Of a DNA stretch of 64,000 bases, positions 54,051-64,000 are shown piece by piece. The stretch spans positions 550,957 through 614,956 of the forward strand of contig ML986579.1 of the NCBI GenBank assembly GCA_010094045.1. The letters run 5' to 3'. Origin of the DNA: Lojkania enalia (lineage: Eukaryota; Ascomycota; Dothideomycetes; Pleosporales). Position 1 is the stretch's first letter; each line of letters begins with the position of its first letter. The notes below the pieces were generated by a model. That model was not told the origin of the DNA and made no database searches. It worked only from the letters and a program-made list of their open reading frames with translations. Position numbers and translations under genes: made by a program.

Positions 54051-55179
54051 ATGGCGACCAAAGCAGCGCCGACGTCACCATTGGCGAAGGAGAAGGCAAA
54101 GGCATTGCCTTTCCAGTATCAATTCGCTGCTGGCGCCGTCGCAGGTATATCAGAGGTTAGACATGGTTATTTCTAATTTTCATATCTGAGTAATGCTTTG
54201 GCGCTCACTAACGGATGGCTAGATTTTGGTGATGTAAATAATCTGGCATATCCCAGCGATATCTCGTTCGAGCTAAGAATGTAGCAAGGTACCCTCTTGA
54301 TGTCGTCAAGACGAGAATACAGCTTCAACATGGGAAGGCGGTGGACGGACAGGGATATACTGGAGTGCTAGATTGCTTTCAAAAAATCATCAGGAATGAA
54401 GGGTGAGCTTATTGAATCATTATAGAATTTGGGATATCGAGCAATGTTCCTAACAACGATTCATCAGAGTATCGAGGCTATATCGCGGTATCACAGCACC
54501 AATCCTCATGGAAGTGCCCAAGCGAGCTATAAAATTCTCCTCAAACGACACTTTCGCTCCTCTCTACCAACGCCTCTTCCATTCACCCGTCCTAACCCAG
54601 CCCCTTGCCGTTTTGACTGGCGCCAGTGCCGGTGCTGTAGAATCACTTGTCGTCGTTCCGTTCGAACTCCTCAAAATTCGGTTGCAGGACAAGACCTCGG
54701 CGTCACGATACTCGGGATTGTTGGACTGTCTGGTCAAGGTTGTGCGTCATGAAGGACCTCTCGCCCTCTATAATGGGTTCGAGGCTACTCTTTGGCGCCA
54801 TATCGTCTGGAATGCTGGGTATTTTGGCTGCATTTTCCAGGTCAGAGCACAGCTACCAAAGCCAGAAGAAAGCAAGAATGCCAAGCTGCAGAAGACGGTC
54901 AATGATTTGGCGGCAGGCTTTGTGGGCGGCGTGGTAGGCACTACACTAAATACGCCGCTTGATGTAGTGAAGAGTCGAATCCAGAGCGTGGCAAAGGTGG
55001 AAGGCGTTAGGGCAAAGTATGAATGGGCGTGGCCTAGCCTAAGCGTAGTTGCAAGGGAAGAAGGTTTCAAAGCACTGTATAAAGGCTACGTGGCGAAGAT
55101 CTTGAGGTTTGGACCAGGCGGTGGGGTACTACTAGTAGTTTACTCAGCTGTAACTGAGATGCTGGCGAAGATGGTGTGA
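54051..55179 (+). CDS. mitochondrial 2-oxodicarboxylate carrier
   Basis: 313-aa SLC25 carrier of the oxodicarboxylate (Odc1/Odc2) type, exchanging 2-oxoadipate, 2-oxoglutarate and related acids across the inner membrane. Exons: 54051-54155, an 11-base microexon 54223-54233, 54289-54402 and 54468-55179 (introns 67, 55 and 65 bp). The microexon supplies ILV and two bases of the next methionine, so that AGISE/ILVM/YPLDVVKTRIQLQ is complete; without it the first carrier signature is unusable. Other signatures: VPFELLKIRLQ and TPLDVVKSRIQ. ODC-specific blocks: LYRGITAPILMEVPKRAIKF and LWRHIVWNAGYFGCIFQVRA. Start chosen at MATKAAPTSPLAKEKAKALP, just before FQYQFAAGAVAG. It is the last gene of the catabolic row and fits import of a ring-cleavage-derived oxo-acid. 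Confidence 0.9.
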
Positions 55180-56435
55180 GTGATTGCTAGCACTAGTCAC
55201 GAAGTCATGACTTTCACTCCGCTACCATGAGAGATAACATGGTATGTCTTAACGAGGCCATAATTTCTGACGTTGGTCCCGAAAAAAACAGGACGATACA
55301 ACACACTCCTTCCAATAGCCATCTACATATCTTCTCGGCCAGTCTCCGGGAGAAACCCGGGCGTCCTTCGAGGTCTGGTGTTACGTTACCCCCCGGGAGT
55401 TCTAGGCTCCGGTTTGACAAGGCACTCGATAGAACTGGATCTCGCGTGCGATTACATTTCCAGATCCGACGTCGTTAAGACCGGGTATCCCATCTCGGCT
55501 AGGCGTGCACTGAGCGCCCAGAGCCGAGCATCCGAATTAATTCCTATAGTCCGAGACCATAGTGCAGTGGATTTTGATGCAGGCGCACTATGCAGGGTGT
55601 ATTGCAGAAGCTTGATCGGCCTGCAATATCATCCAGATCTTGAAACGCCCTGCTGCATGAAACATCGATATTGGGATTTAATAGCGAGCTCCCGTCAATC
55701 CGATGGCGTGTATTTGATCTGGCGCTTTCTGTCACTGTGCTGCTTCTCGAAGACACGCACGTAGAGTAGTCAGCAGCCGGGGGGTTTGCTCGCCGTGCCC
55801 CACTAGTCGCAGGCGTCGTCGTCAAGCCTCACAGAAGTCCCCACATGCGTTGCATATCCGGAGCACTGGCATCGCTGGCATCTCTGGCTTCGGGCACACA
55901 CGGCGCTTCAGCCTGTCATCTAGCGACCAAAGGTCAGCTGCCAGCCGCTCCGCGTGCGTGTAGCGCCGCTCACTACTACCTCGCCCTACGTGCCGGCGAC
56001 GTGCAGAGGAGCACTGACCTGGGAGCAGCACGACTGAGGGGACTGAGGAGCAGACCCTGTGCTGTGACGGGCGGAGCGCAGCGCGGCCGGCGGCGCACAG
56101 CGTCAAGGTTAGTGTCAAGGCAGCGGCTTGCAGGCGCCGCAATCTGGAGCAGGTGGTCTGCAGGTTTCTATATCGTCCTGATAGATGAAGGCTGAATGAA
56201 CCGCTTGGGCCTGTCCTAGCTCCATATTGGGGCGAGCCGAGTCATGGGGAGCGCTTTCCCCGCATTCAGATCCCTCGCATCCCTGACCGAGACCTCAACC
56301 CAAGCCGTCCAACATCACACCCCCTCCCGGCATTTCACGCCCTTCCTCTCTTTTCATAGACTCCCGCGCCATCTTTTTTCTGCGCTCGAGGGCATCGCCA
56401 GCTCTCCCGGACGCGCCCGTCACCATCTCACCCCT
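55180..56435. other. long intergenic region upstream of the C2H2 regulator
   Basis: This 1256-bp stretch contains a GC-rich block (55790-56140). Open frames there (for example 55273-55764) have no family signal and biased composition. It most likely contains the regulator's promoter and 5' leader. Confidence 0.4.
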
Positions 56436-59400
56436 ATGGCCTTGAAACAATGCAGTCTGTGCGACCGCAAATTCACCAAGCTCGAGCACGTAAAGCGTCA
56501 TGAGCGATCGCGTATGCTACCAATTGATCTCACTCCCTGCGTTTGCCCAGCTAATTGCTTTCTAGACACACGAGAGCGCCCATACGAGTGTCCGACTTGC
56601 AAAAAGCACTTCTCGCGAAGGTAAGATTCGATGGCAAAGCCACCTCCACGTGCCGCCGACCAACTGTCACCAGCGACGTTCTGTTCCGCCACTGCAAGGG
56701 CCACGCACAAAACGCCCTCAATCGTCTCAACAACAATCAGCAGCAAAACCAGCAAAAACCGCAGCATCCCCAGCAACAGCAGCAATTGACTCAGCATCAG
56801 TCCGAGGACAAGAAGACTCCGCATCCGACTGCGCCGCGAACCGACTCCGGCCCGAACGCCGAAGGCACACCCCAGATTCCGCAGGATCCAAGCTTATCCC
56901 CGCTCTCCAGGAGGCGAAGCTCCCAGCAGACCCCTCTGACGAACGGAGAAAACCAGCAGAATACAAACGCCTCACCTGCCATTAATGTGCGCAGGCCCTC
57001 TGTGTCCCAGCATACATCACCAAACGACAGCCGCTTGGAAGCTCTGATCAATGCAGCACAGCATCTCGAACCAGCAACAGACGTAGCTTGGCGCTCTCCA
57101 TCTCCAATCAACATCAGCACTGATAATGACCGGTATTTGAGTCGTAATCAGGAAAGCATGCCTCCACCCATCGATCCGGCCATTGATATGCTTTCGTTTT
57201 CCCCAGCAGGCCATGTCTCGAGTCTCGACCAATGGGCCTTTGAACTCGTGCAGAGCAATCATCCGCTACCAAACCGGACGCCTGCCGATGCTCTGCAGAC
57301 GTGGCTCTTCCCTCTCGATAACGACCTTCTAAATTCCAGTGGGTCGCATCACATGACCATAGACAGCCACTTTGATCATGATGCTTTCCGACATCCAGCG
57401 GACAGTCAAGCCAGCCCATCCGGAAGCAGTGCATCCATAGCCAGTAGAATCCCACGTGAGAGATTTGCGAGGGTCGAAAGTTGTTGGCCATCTCGAAATC
57501 GAAAGTCTGTCCGGCTTATGCCGACGTTATGGCAGAGTCTCGTGGCGTGCGAATGCACAAATATACTTTCTGAAATTCCTCTTGGTGTCATTGAGACACC
57601 CATCAGTGAACGGGAAAGGAGAAACTCACGATGGGGCCTGGATGATGAATGCCGAGACATGCTTCAAGGTGCAATCAATAATGCGCCGCAAACACTACCT
57701 GCTTTTCGTGCAGAGTCGTACGGAGACACCGCATCCTCGACTGGGGATGTAGGTGCCAGCCCAGGCGCCGATGGTATCCAATTTCCACCCGCCGAGATAC
57801 TCGATATCGCTCTCGAAATGTACCTTTATTACTTCCACCCGACTCTCCCGATTGTTCACATCCCAACTTTTTCAGCGAAGAATGCACCCCGCACTCTGAT
57901 GCTGTCAATGTGTCTTATTGGACTCAGTATTCTTGGTACAGCCGGTGCCTCAAAATTCGTTTCGCGTACCTTCCCTGTGAGTAGCTAAATATGGCATGCA
58001 GATTTCCACATCATTTCCTGACCACCTCAACCAGACTGTTCTACAAATGGTATGCGCTGAGCTCCAATCCTTAACAACGAACAACTTCCCTCCGGAAAAG
58101 CAATTGCGAATCATTGCCACTGCACTCCTCGCGCTAAATCTAGCCTCTATAACCGGGGTAAGTGGCAAGCTCCATTTCCCATAGAGTATCGACTAATACT
58201 TCGTAGAGGAAAAGCCGGATAGCGCAATCGGAAAAGCTCTATAATGATCTGATTACTGTAAGAGAGCCTATGGCCCCCCCCCCAAGAAAAGTACATACTA
58301 AGAATATAAGATCGCTTCAAATCATGGTCTCTTCTCTGCAAATGAGAGTCCTCCCCCAGACTCACTTCTCGACGAGATCATGGACATCGATACTCGATGG
58401 AAGGCCTGGAGCAGGATCGAATGCGTCAAGCGGTAAGCTTAGCGCCCAGATTCTGTGAAGTATTAACTAACATTTCAAAGCACAATTCTTGGCTTATTGG
58501 AGGCTGATTGCTGGTACGCTGCGTACCTCTCAACCTCGCCAATGATTAGGCCCGAGACCGTTCAAATCCTTCCTCCGTCAGAGTACAATCTGTATCACGC
58601 AAATTCACCGACCAAATGGTTTCATCTCCTACAACGCGGATCTCGAATACATACAAACCGAATTACTCCTTCATACCTTCCCACGCCGGGACTTAAATTA
58701 GAAGCCACTAGTTTCCGAAGTCTTCTAACGCTCCTTCTACTTCGAACTTATGAAGCCAACGATCGATTAGCGAATGTTAACGGACCTCAGAAGCACCTCG
58801 AACCGTGGCGGGTGTATTCCGAAGACCATCGCAGTCGGGAGTTAATACCTCTTTTAGTCAACCTATCGTCCTCTTCGATTGATGCCTTAAGGACAGCTGA
58901 CCTCAACTCTTCGGTGCTTTGGCACGCATCATGCATGATGCTAGGAGCCAATATTCGCTTATTTGAACTGGCTGCGGGTCGCGCTGGTCCCGGCCCGGCA
59001 GTAGCGGCATTGGAAGACATATCTGCATGGTCACAAACTCCATCGGCGCGACGATCCGTTCTCCATGCTGCCCACATTTTTAAACTGCTTTTCGATCGCA
59101 AAGTTTCCGATATTGTCAATCCTCACAGCGTCCTAGCTCTTTTCCAGGCAGCGCTCGTCCTTGGTCTCTACATCTTTACTCTTCCCTCCACAGTGCCTAC
59201 CTGCGGCATTAATGACAACTGTCTTGAACTCTTGGAACTTGTCGACTGGACTTGCGTCGGGCACGTCGGTCTGATGGAAAATCCGGCTTCTCCAAACACC
59301 CAGCTTGGATTTGGGGACGGCTCTGTCGTCAATTTCATCCGTAATGGTGGCCCATTCAGCATCACAGGCATCGCATTGGAGGGCGGCTACCTAGCGGCGC

Positions 59401-59534
59401 GGCGAACGCTGTTACATTGCGCCGATCTGATGGACGGCATGGGGCGGTGGAAAAGCAGAACTTTTTCACAAATACTTCATATCATGAGCGATGATCTTAC
59501 AGACGTGGACCACGCAGATAGCGATGAGGCATGA
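56436..59534 (+). CDS. C2H2 zinc-finger / Fungal_trans transcription factor
   Basis: 927-aa regulator model: exons 56436-56511, 56566-56620, 56674-57976, 58035-58157, 58207-58257, 58311-58432 and 58481-59534 (introns 54, 53, 58, 49, 53 and 48 bp). Two C2H2 fingers are at the N-terminus, CSLCDRKFTKLEHVKRHERSH and CPTCKKHFSRSDVLFRHCKGH; each is interrupted by an intron, and both are complete only after splicing. A polyglutamine/asparagine linker (NNNQQQNQQKPQHPQQQQQL) follows. Then comes a low-complexity region and the Fungal_trans homology domain from about residue 440 (PPAEILDIALEMYLYYFHPT, LPIVHIPTFS). Later joins read RTFP/TVLQMVCAEL, ASITG/RKSRIAQSEKLYNDLIT and IECVKR/TILGLLEADCW. Nuclear. 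It is adjacent to the catabolic row and in the same orientation, so it is a candidate pathway regulator (inference). Confidence 0.88.
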
Positions 59535-60120
59535 CGGTTGCCATCCTCTTCCTTATGCTTGTCAATAACGGATTTACGGAACATATGGGGAAGGGGATGA
59601 TCTCTGATAAAAGCCTGGTCAGCTGAACTAGGCCCAAAAAACGGTCTTTACCGTTATGATATGCATGACACGGCGTTCTGAAATAGTGCGACCGAGAGAA
59701 GTGGTCGATTACAGCATTTGGTGGGATTTCAATTTGAGACAAACTCGTCTCTATATGTATGTAAGCTACGAGCAGAGGCCACCACAAAAATAGGCTCACC
59801 AACATATGACTATGGTTCGATAAACTCGTGAGTTGCTCTACGGAACTAAGTTTCTCCACAAGTGCCTCCACCAGGACGCGTTGTGTGCACTTTTGGATGC
59901 GACAGGGGAGGCGAATTTACCCCATGCCCGAAAATGTGGGGTAAAGCGGTGCATAACATCCCCCGAATGTGAAACTCAACTTGGCAGTACTTCCATTGCG
60001 ATCTTATTAGAAGTGCTTGTCCGAATTTTAAAAGGTTACATTTTCAATTGTTAGCACCCATTCTCATTGAGAAAGACCGCTTCGTTATCGACATATCCAC
60101 AACGTTGTCTGTTGCCCCAC
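59535..60120. other. intergenic, P450 promoter
   Basis: This 586-bp gap upstream of the second P450 contains two ACCCCA(T/C)/TGTGGGGTAAA-type inverted blocks near 59920-59945. No gene is seen. Confidence 0.4.
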
Positions 60121-61858
60121 ATGATTCTATCCATCATCCCAGTCGTGCTCATAGCAGCAATATTCCTATACTACAAACGCACATCACAGCCGCCACCCGC
60201 CGGTTACATCGCCGCCCCGGGCCCACAAGCTCTCCCAATAATCGGAAACGCCCACCAATTAACCACGCAACCGCACCGCCAGATCCTGCAATGGGCGCGT
60301 GAGTATGGAGAAGTGTACAAGATCCGGCTGGGCTGGAACGACTGGTACATGCTCTGCTCGCCCGGGGCCGTGAAGGAGATCATGGACCGGCAGAGCGCGC
60401 ACACGAGCTCAAGGCCGCCGAGCCCCGTCGCGAGCGATGCCTTGAGCGGCGGGATGAGGTTTCTGTTCATGCCTTATGGGCCCGAGTGGAGGAAGTTGCG
60501 GAGCATCAGTCACAAGCTGCTAACCCCGAATGTGAGCGCGACGTTCAAGCCGAGTCAGGAGTGGGAAGCGAAGATGCTGCTCGAGGAGGTGTTGAAGGGA
60601 TGTGCTGCGAGCAAGGCCGGAGATGAGGGAGCATATAAGGCGGTGAGGAGGTATACGGTTTCGGTGATTATGACTTCGACCTATGGGCGGAGGATACCAG
60701 AATGGGTATGTATAAAAAATAAAAAGATTTTTTTTTTTTTTTCCCTATTTGTTATTATCTTAGATGTCCCCGGAAACTATGTCGACGGAGATGTTAAGCT
60801 AAGTTTGATTCGGACAGGAGTGTGATGAGGTCCGCGAGATTTACGGCATCATGACGGATTTTTCGAATGTGGCGGCCCCGGGCAAGTTCCTGGCTGATAC
60901 GATACCCCCGCTAGGTCGTCTCCCAGTGTCTCTGCAATGGTGGCGTAAGCCTCTCGAGCCGCTGTTCCAGAGGCAGGCAAATCTATGGATGAGCTTCTGG
61001 ACTTCTCTCAAAACGCAGATGGAGACAGGCAAGGCGCCCGAATGCTTCGTGAAGCAAGTCATCGAGAGCGGGTATAAGAAACAGGGCATCAGCGAGCTCC
61101 AGGCGGCCTTCCTAGCGGGGTCATTGATCGAGGCCGGGTCCGAGACGACAAGTGCCGCCGTAAACACGGCCATTCTGTATCTCATGGCGAATCGCAATGT
61201 CCAAGCAAAAGCCTACAAAGAGATTGCAAAAGCAATAGGAACGTCTCGATCGCCAACGTTTGAGGACGAAGCAAACTTACCCTACATTCGCGCCATAGTC
61301 AAAGAAACGATGCGCATCCGGCCCGTTACCAATATCGGGACACCGCATTACACGACCGCGCCAATAACCTACAAAAACATCTACATCCCCGCAAACAGCG
61401 TGGTCGCAATCCAACAATACCCAATCCACTACGATTCTGAGCTTTTCCCCGAGCCGGAAACATTCAATCCAGACAGGTACCTCTCGTACCCAGAGAAGGC
61501 GGGGTTCTATGCGGCCGGCGGCGCGGAAAAGAGGGATCATTGGAGCTTTGGGGCGGGGAGGAGAATCTGTAGTGGACTGCACCTAGCTGAGAACAGCATG
61601 TTTGTTATCCTGGCAAAGCTTCTTTGGGCGTTTGAGATTCTGCCGCCGCTGGATGAAGAAGGGAAGGAGGCTGAGGTCGATACAAGCGACGAGGCATTTG
61701 CGCCGGGAGGAAATACAGTACCGAAACCGTTCAAGGCAAGATTTGTAGTGAGGGGAGAAGAAGTGAAGAGAATAATTGAAAAGGAGGCGCAGGATGCAAG
61801 AAGAGATGGGTACGTGCTTAGGGGCGAGAAAGTCACCGAGGAGGGAATGGAGGTCTAA
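60121..61858 (+). CDS. cytochrome P450 monooxygenase (OrdA-like layout)
   Basis: 541-aa membrane-anchored P450: exons 60121-60705 and 60818-61858 with a 112-bp intron containing a T15 tract. The join reads RRIPEW/ECDEVREIYGIM. The anchor is MILSIIPVVLIAAIFLYYKR, followed by the proline hinge APGPQALPIIGNAHQL. The C-helix WRKLR and the oxygen-binding helix EAGSETTSAAVN are intact. The K-helix is KETMR, the PERF-type motif FNPDRY and the heme loop FGAGRRICSGLHLAENSM with the cysteine. Overall layout resembles the O-methylsterigmatocystin oxidoreductase-like P450s, a large fungal group with diverse substrates, so no substrate is proposed. Its position beyond the regulator makes a link to the catabolic row possible but unproven. 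Confidence 0.9.
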
Positions 61859-62329
61859 AACAGAGAGTGCGAAGATTATCAAATATGAGCAATTAAAATT
61901 AATTCCCAATGGGTTTATTGCACCCCATACGTTCCTGACAGCTGTATTGGACATGTGAGTATTGCTGCCTTTGACACTCTTGGCTTACTTGCTATATCCG
62001 GTAAACTGTGTGAAGGCTCCTAATTGGCCCGATTTCATACTTGCACCAGATACTAATACAGACAAAGTAAGAGACTACAAGCCAACTCGACGCGTGGTCG
62101 ATCTACGACGATGTACCATGTAGTTGCAGTGGTTGGAACGAGAAATTGAGCTAACATAGAATTCGCATTCGACGAATTCGCCATAACAACAATTGGGGCC
62201 CTTTCAGACCCAAGAAATATGCATATACGGACCATGCAGCTCCTACAACCCATCACCAGCCAATGGCGCGCCATGCTTCTAGCGCTCAATGCGCCGTTTC
62301 TGATGGCTATCAGTAGCGTAGCTGATTAT

Positions 62330-63200
62330 TTTAGTGGTGAAGGGATTTGGGAATAGAAAGGGCATGCTTATTGACATATTTGTCCCTAATGAAAGAGCTA
62401 TGGTGTTTGCAAGGTATCTACTCGGTCCACTCGTAAATCTACTTTACAAAATATGCAGAAGAGGGTGCGACGCTCTTCGATATATAATAGCTGAGCCCAG
62501 CCATCGGACCACTAATCGGTGACGTAACAGCACAATGACTTGGTCGGCGATGGGTCTTTGGATCCTAGCCATCTTCTACAGCATTAATACGCTCGCTGGA
62601 TACTTCTTCTTCCGCGAGACCTACGTCTCCATCTTTCCCCCCCGACGCAAGGCCGCATACGAATATAGCCCCTCCTCCACTCCAAAATACCGACCCGATG
62701 GCGAAGACACGCCGCCCCTTATAAAAATTATCCACTCCCCCCAACACCCCTTATGTCTTTGCCCAGCCCATTGCAGCCAAAACATCCATATATCAAGCCC
62801 CCATCTGCGTCCCCACATACCCGCTTTACACAAACATACAGGACATCTTCGCCCGCCCTATCGCATCTTCACCGAGCTAGCCGGTTTGCTATACCTAGAC
62901 CTATGGACAAGTTTCCTCTTCGCCGTTCTCTTCCTCGCGCCCCGAATCGACGACATCTACAAGGCTCCCACCTTCCGCAACGGCAGGCGTACCTTGCCGG
63001 AGTACCGCCTGCCGCTCGCTACGGTCTCCAACACGTTCTTCTACGGCGTCGAACAAGTCACGACTCTAAATTGTACGCAGAACTACTTTATCGACGCCTT
63101 CGAGGCGATTGCCCCGTCGGCGACGTCGTGTCGGTGGTGGCCACCAGGCTGTTCAGCGAGGTGGGCATGGATCAGTGTTAGATTGTTTGGGTTTGTGGAC
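62330..63200 (+). pseudogene. MFS drug-transporter pseudogene
   Basis: Fragments of a DHA1-type major facilitator are recognisable in three changing frames. The loop 2-3/TM4 region is DIFVPNERAMVFARYLLGPL (62368-62430). After a frame change, SPAIGPLIGDVTAQ meets a stop, then RRWVFG. Next are TM6 with LWILAIFYSINTLAGYFFFR and ETYVSIFPPRRKAA. Further on come IFTELAGLLYLDLWTSFLFA, the loop DDIYKAPTFRNGRRTLPEYR and YFIDAFEAIAPSA. Several transmembrane helices between these are missing. Stops and frameshifts rule out function. It lies 470 bp downstream of the P450 in the same orientation and may be the remnant of a linked exporter. Confidence 0.75.
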
Positions 63201-64000
63201 TTGGGACATGCGCCTAGGCCCCCCTTTTTTTTTTATTTTTTGGAAAGAAGGTTGGGAGGGAGGCATTTGTGAAGTTGTGATGGCTTTTTCATTTTAGCAT
63301 AGTTTTACGTGGGATTGAGGGGTAAGGAATACCATCGTGGGTGCCCCTGCTTTAAGCGTGGATTTGTGGAGAAAGGGGACAATGACTAATTATGTATGGA
63401 CGATTTTGAACCTCGAGTGTGTTGTAGTTCTGACTTTGTACTACGTTTATTTATGCGCGCACTTGCCCCATGGGCATTTGGTAGCTAAATCTTAATCAGT
63501 TCCCGACTCTCCAGTCTCATCCATCTCCGTCCCTCCCCAAGTCCGAACCCAACAGTCGAAATCTCTCTCTCGAACAAATTCGACAGACTGCAAAACGTCG
63601 AATGGAAGACGTTCGTTTACACACTTCTCCTTTATTTCTCAGGTTAGGACATATATACCCTATTGACTGGTAGTGTCGTTTCGTCAAGTTCAGAGCATAT
63701 TTTCTCCCCCCCCCCTTTTTTTTTCAATCAGGACTGGGGTCTGATTTGGACATGATATATGGGCCTTGCGGAACGGATGTATATTCTTGTTCCTAGATTG
63801 TTTATTTTGCGTCATGGTTTTTGATTTTCCTTTGCCATCCAAATAATAACCATTAAATTAAATATCACGAGGGGATGCGAGAGATGATGAGGAAGAAGGT
63901 TGATTCTAGGAGCTATATGAGCTGCCTGAGCTATATAGGACTACACTAGCAGATCACATGACTAGACACGTGACTGAGCACTAGGAAGGCTCGTGATATT
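63201..64000. other. window end, no gene recognised
   Basis: Pyrimidine-rich tracts (C9-10 followed by T10 near 63707-63724) and a CT-rich leader-like stretch at 63510-63600 precede an ATG at 63603. That ATG opens a short frame running into a GT after CTCAG (63642). This could be the 5' end of a gene continuing outside the window, but no product is readable. Confidence 0.3.

Noticed and set aside
55273..55764. 163-codon open frame upstream of the C2H2 regulator
   Set aside because: No family signal or plausible start context; composition and position fit a promoter or leader region.
55822..56142. GC-rich open frames on both strands
   Set aside because: Overlapping frames on opposite strands in a GC-rich block with no motif; expected by composition.
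56244..56435. Upstream in-frame start for the C2H2 regulator
   Set aside because: The extra 64 residues are Pro/His/Ser-rich without family support; the zinc finger starts right after the ATG at 56436.
63603..63645. Possible first exon at the window end
   Set aside because: Only about 13 codons with no readable continuation; too little to call.
1..64000. CRISPR arrays, rRNA genes and bacterial operons
   Set aside because: Nothing of this kind is visible; intron structure and gene families are fungal.

Overview
The window is nuclear DNA of a filamentous ascomycete (Pezizomycotina). Most genes are broken by short introns (40-77 bp, usually GT-AG with a CTAAC/CTGAC-like branch site). The families present (Zn2Cys6 and C2H2/Fungal_trans regulators, P450s, NCS1 permease, Ofd1/Tpa1 dioxygenase, mitochondrial carriers, NLR and Fot1/pogo relics) are typical of this group. 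A leotiomycete-like plant or soil fungus would fit, but I cannot fix the class from sequence alone. There are no rRNA genes and no CRISPR, and I recognised no tRNA. I worked out exon boundaries by eye from reading frame, splice signals and family alignment remembered in outline, so treat them as models.

Layout. 1-6.7 kb: gene-poor, stop-rich DNA. 6.8-20.0 kb: conserved genes in order: NCS1 permease (-), arylsulfotransferase-like protein (+), Zn2Cys6 regulator (-), type-B carboxylesterase (-), Tpa1/Ofd1 prolyl hydroxylase (-), TPC1 thiamine-pyrophosphate carrier (-) and a gamma-butyrobetaine-hydroxylase-type dioxygenase (+). 20.3-23.9 kb: decayed material, including a C-terminal gene scrap, a minisatellite and a GH3 beta-xylosidase pseudogene. 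24.4-28.0 kb: a P450 and a metallo-beta-lactamase-fold hydrolase, both on the minus strand.

28.3-35.6 kb: a repeat island. Two pairs of inverted repeats, each abutting TA, are nested in one another (28286/35602 outside, 28596/31664 inside). The inner pair has arms of about 430 bp and encloses an intact multi-pass membrane protein gene. Between the inner and outer right arms lie a decayed Fot1/pogo transposase inserted in a broken NB-ARC (NLR) gene and an ankyrin gene scrap.

35.7-41.9 kb: a second carboxylesterase, a short-chain dehydrogenase, a beta-hydroxyacid dehydrogenase and an NAD(P)-binding epimerase-like protein. 42.0-55.2 kb: the centre of interest, seven contiguous catabolic genes. 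They encode succinyl-CoA:3-oxoacid CoA-transferase, a maleylacetate-reductase-type Fe alcohol dehydrogenase, a thiolase, a carboxymuconate-cycloisomerase-type lyase, a divergent homogentisate-dioxygenase-type ring-cleavage enzyme, a CaiB/BaiF CoA-transferase and a mitochondrial 2-oxodicarboxylate carrier. Together they read as one pathway: ring cleavage and enone reduction in the cytosol, import of an oxo-dicarboxylate, then CoA activation and thiolysis in mitochondria. The combination does not match a standard homogentisate, protocatechuate or hydroxyquinol cluster.

56.4-61.9 kb: a C2H2/Fungal_trans regulator and a second P450. 62.3-63.2 kb: an MFS transporter pseudogene. The last 800 bp show no convincing gene.
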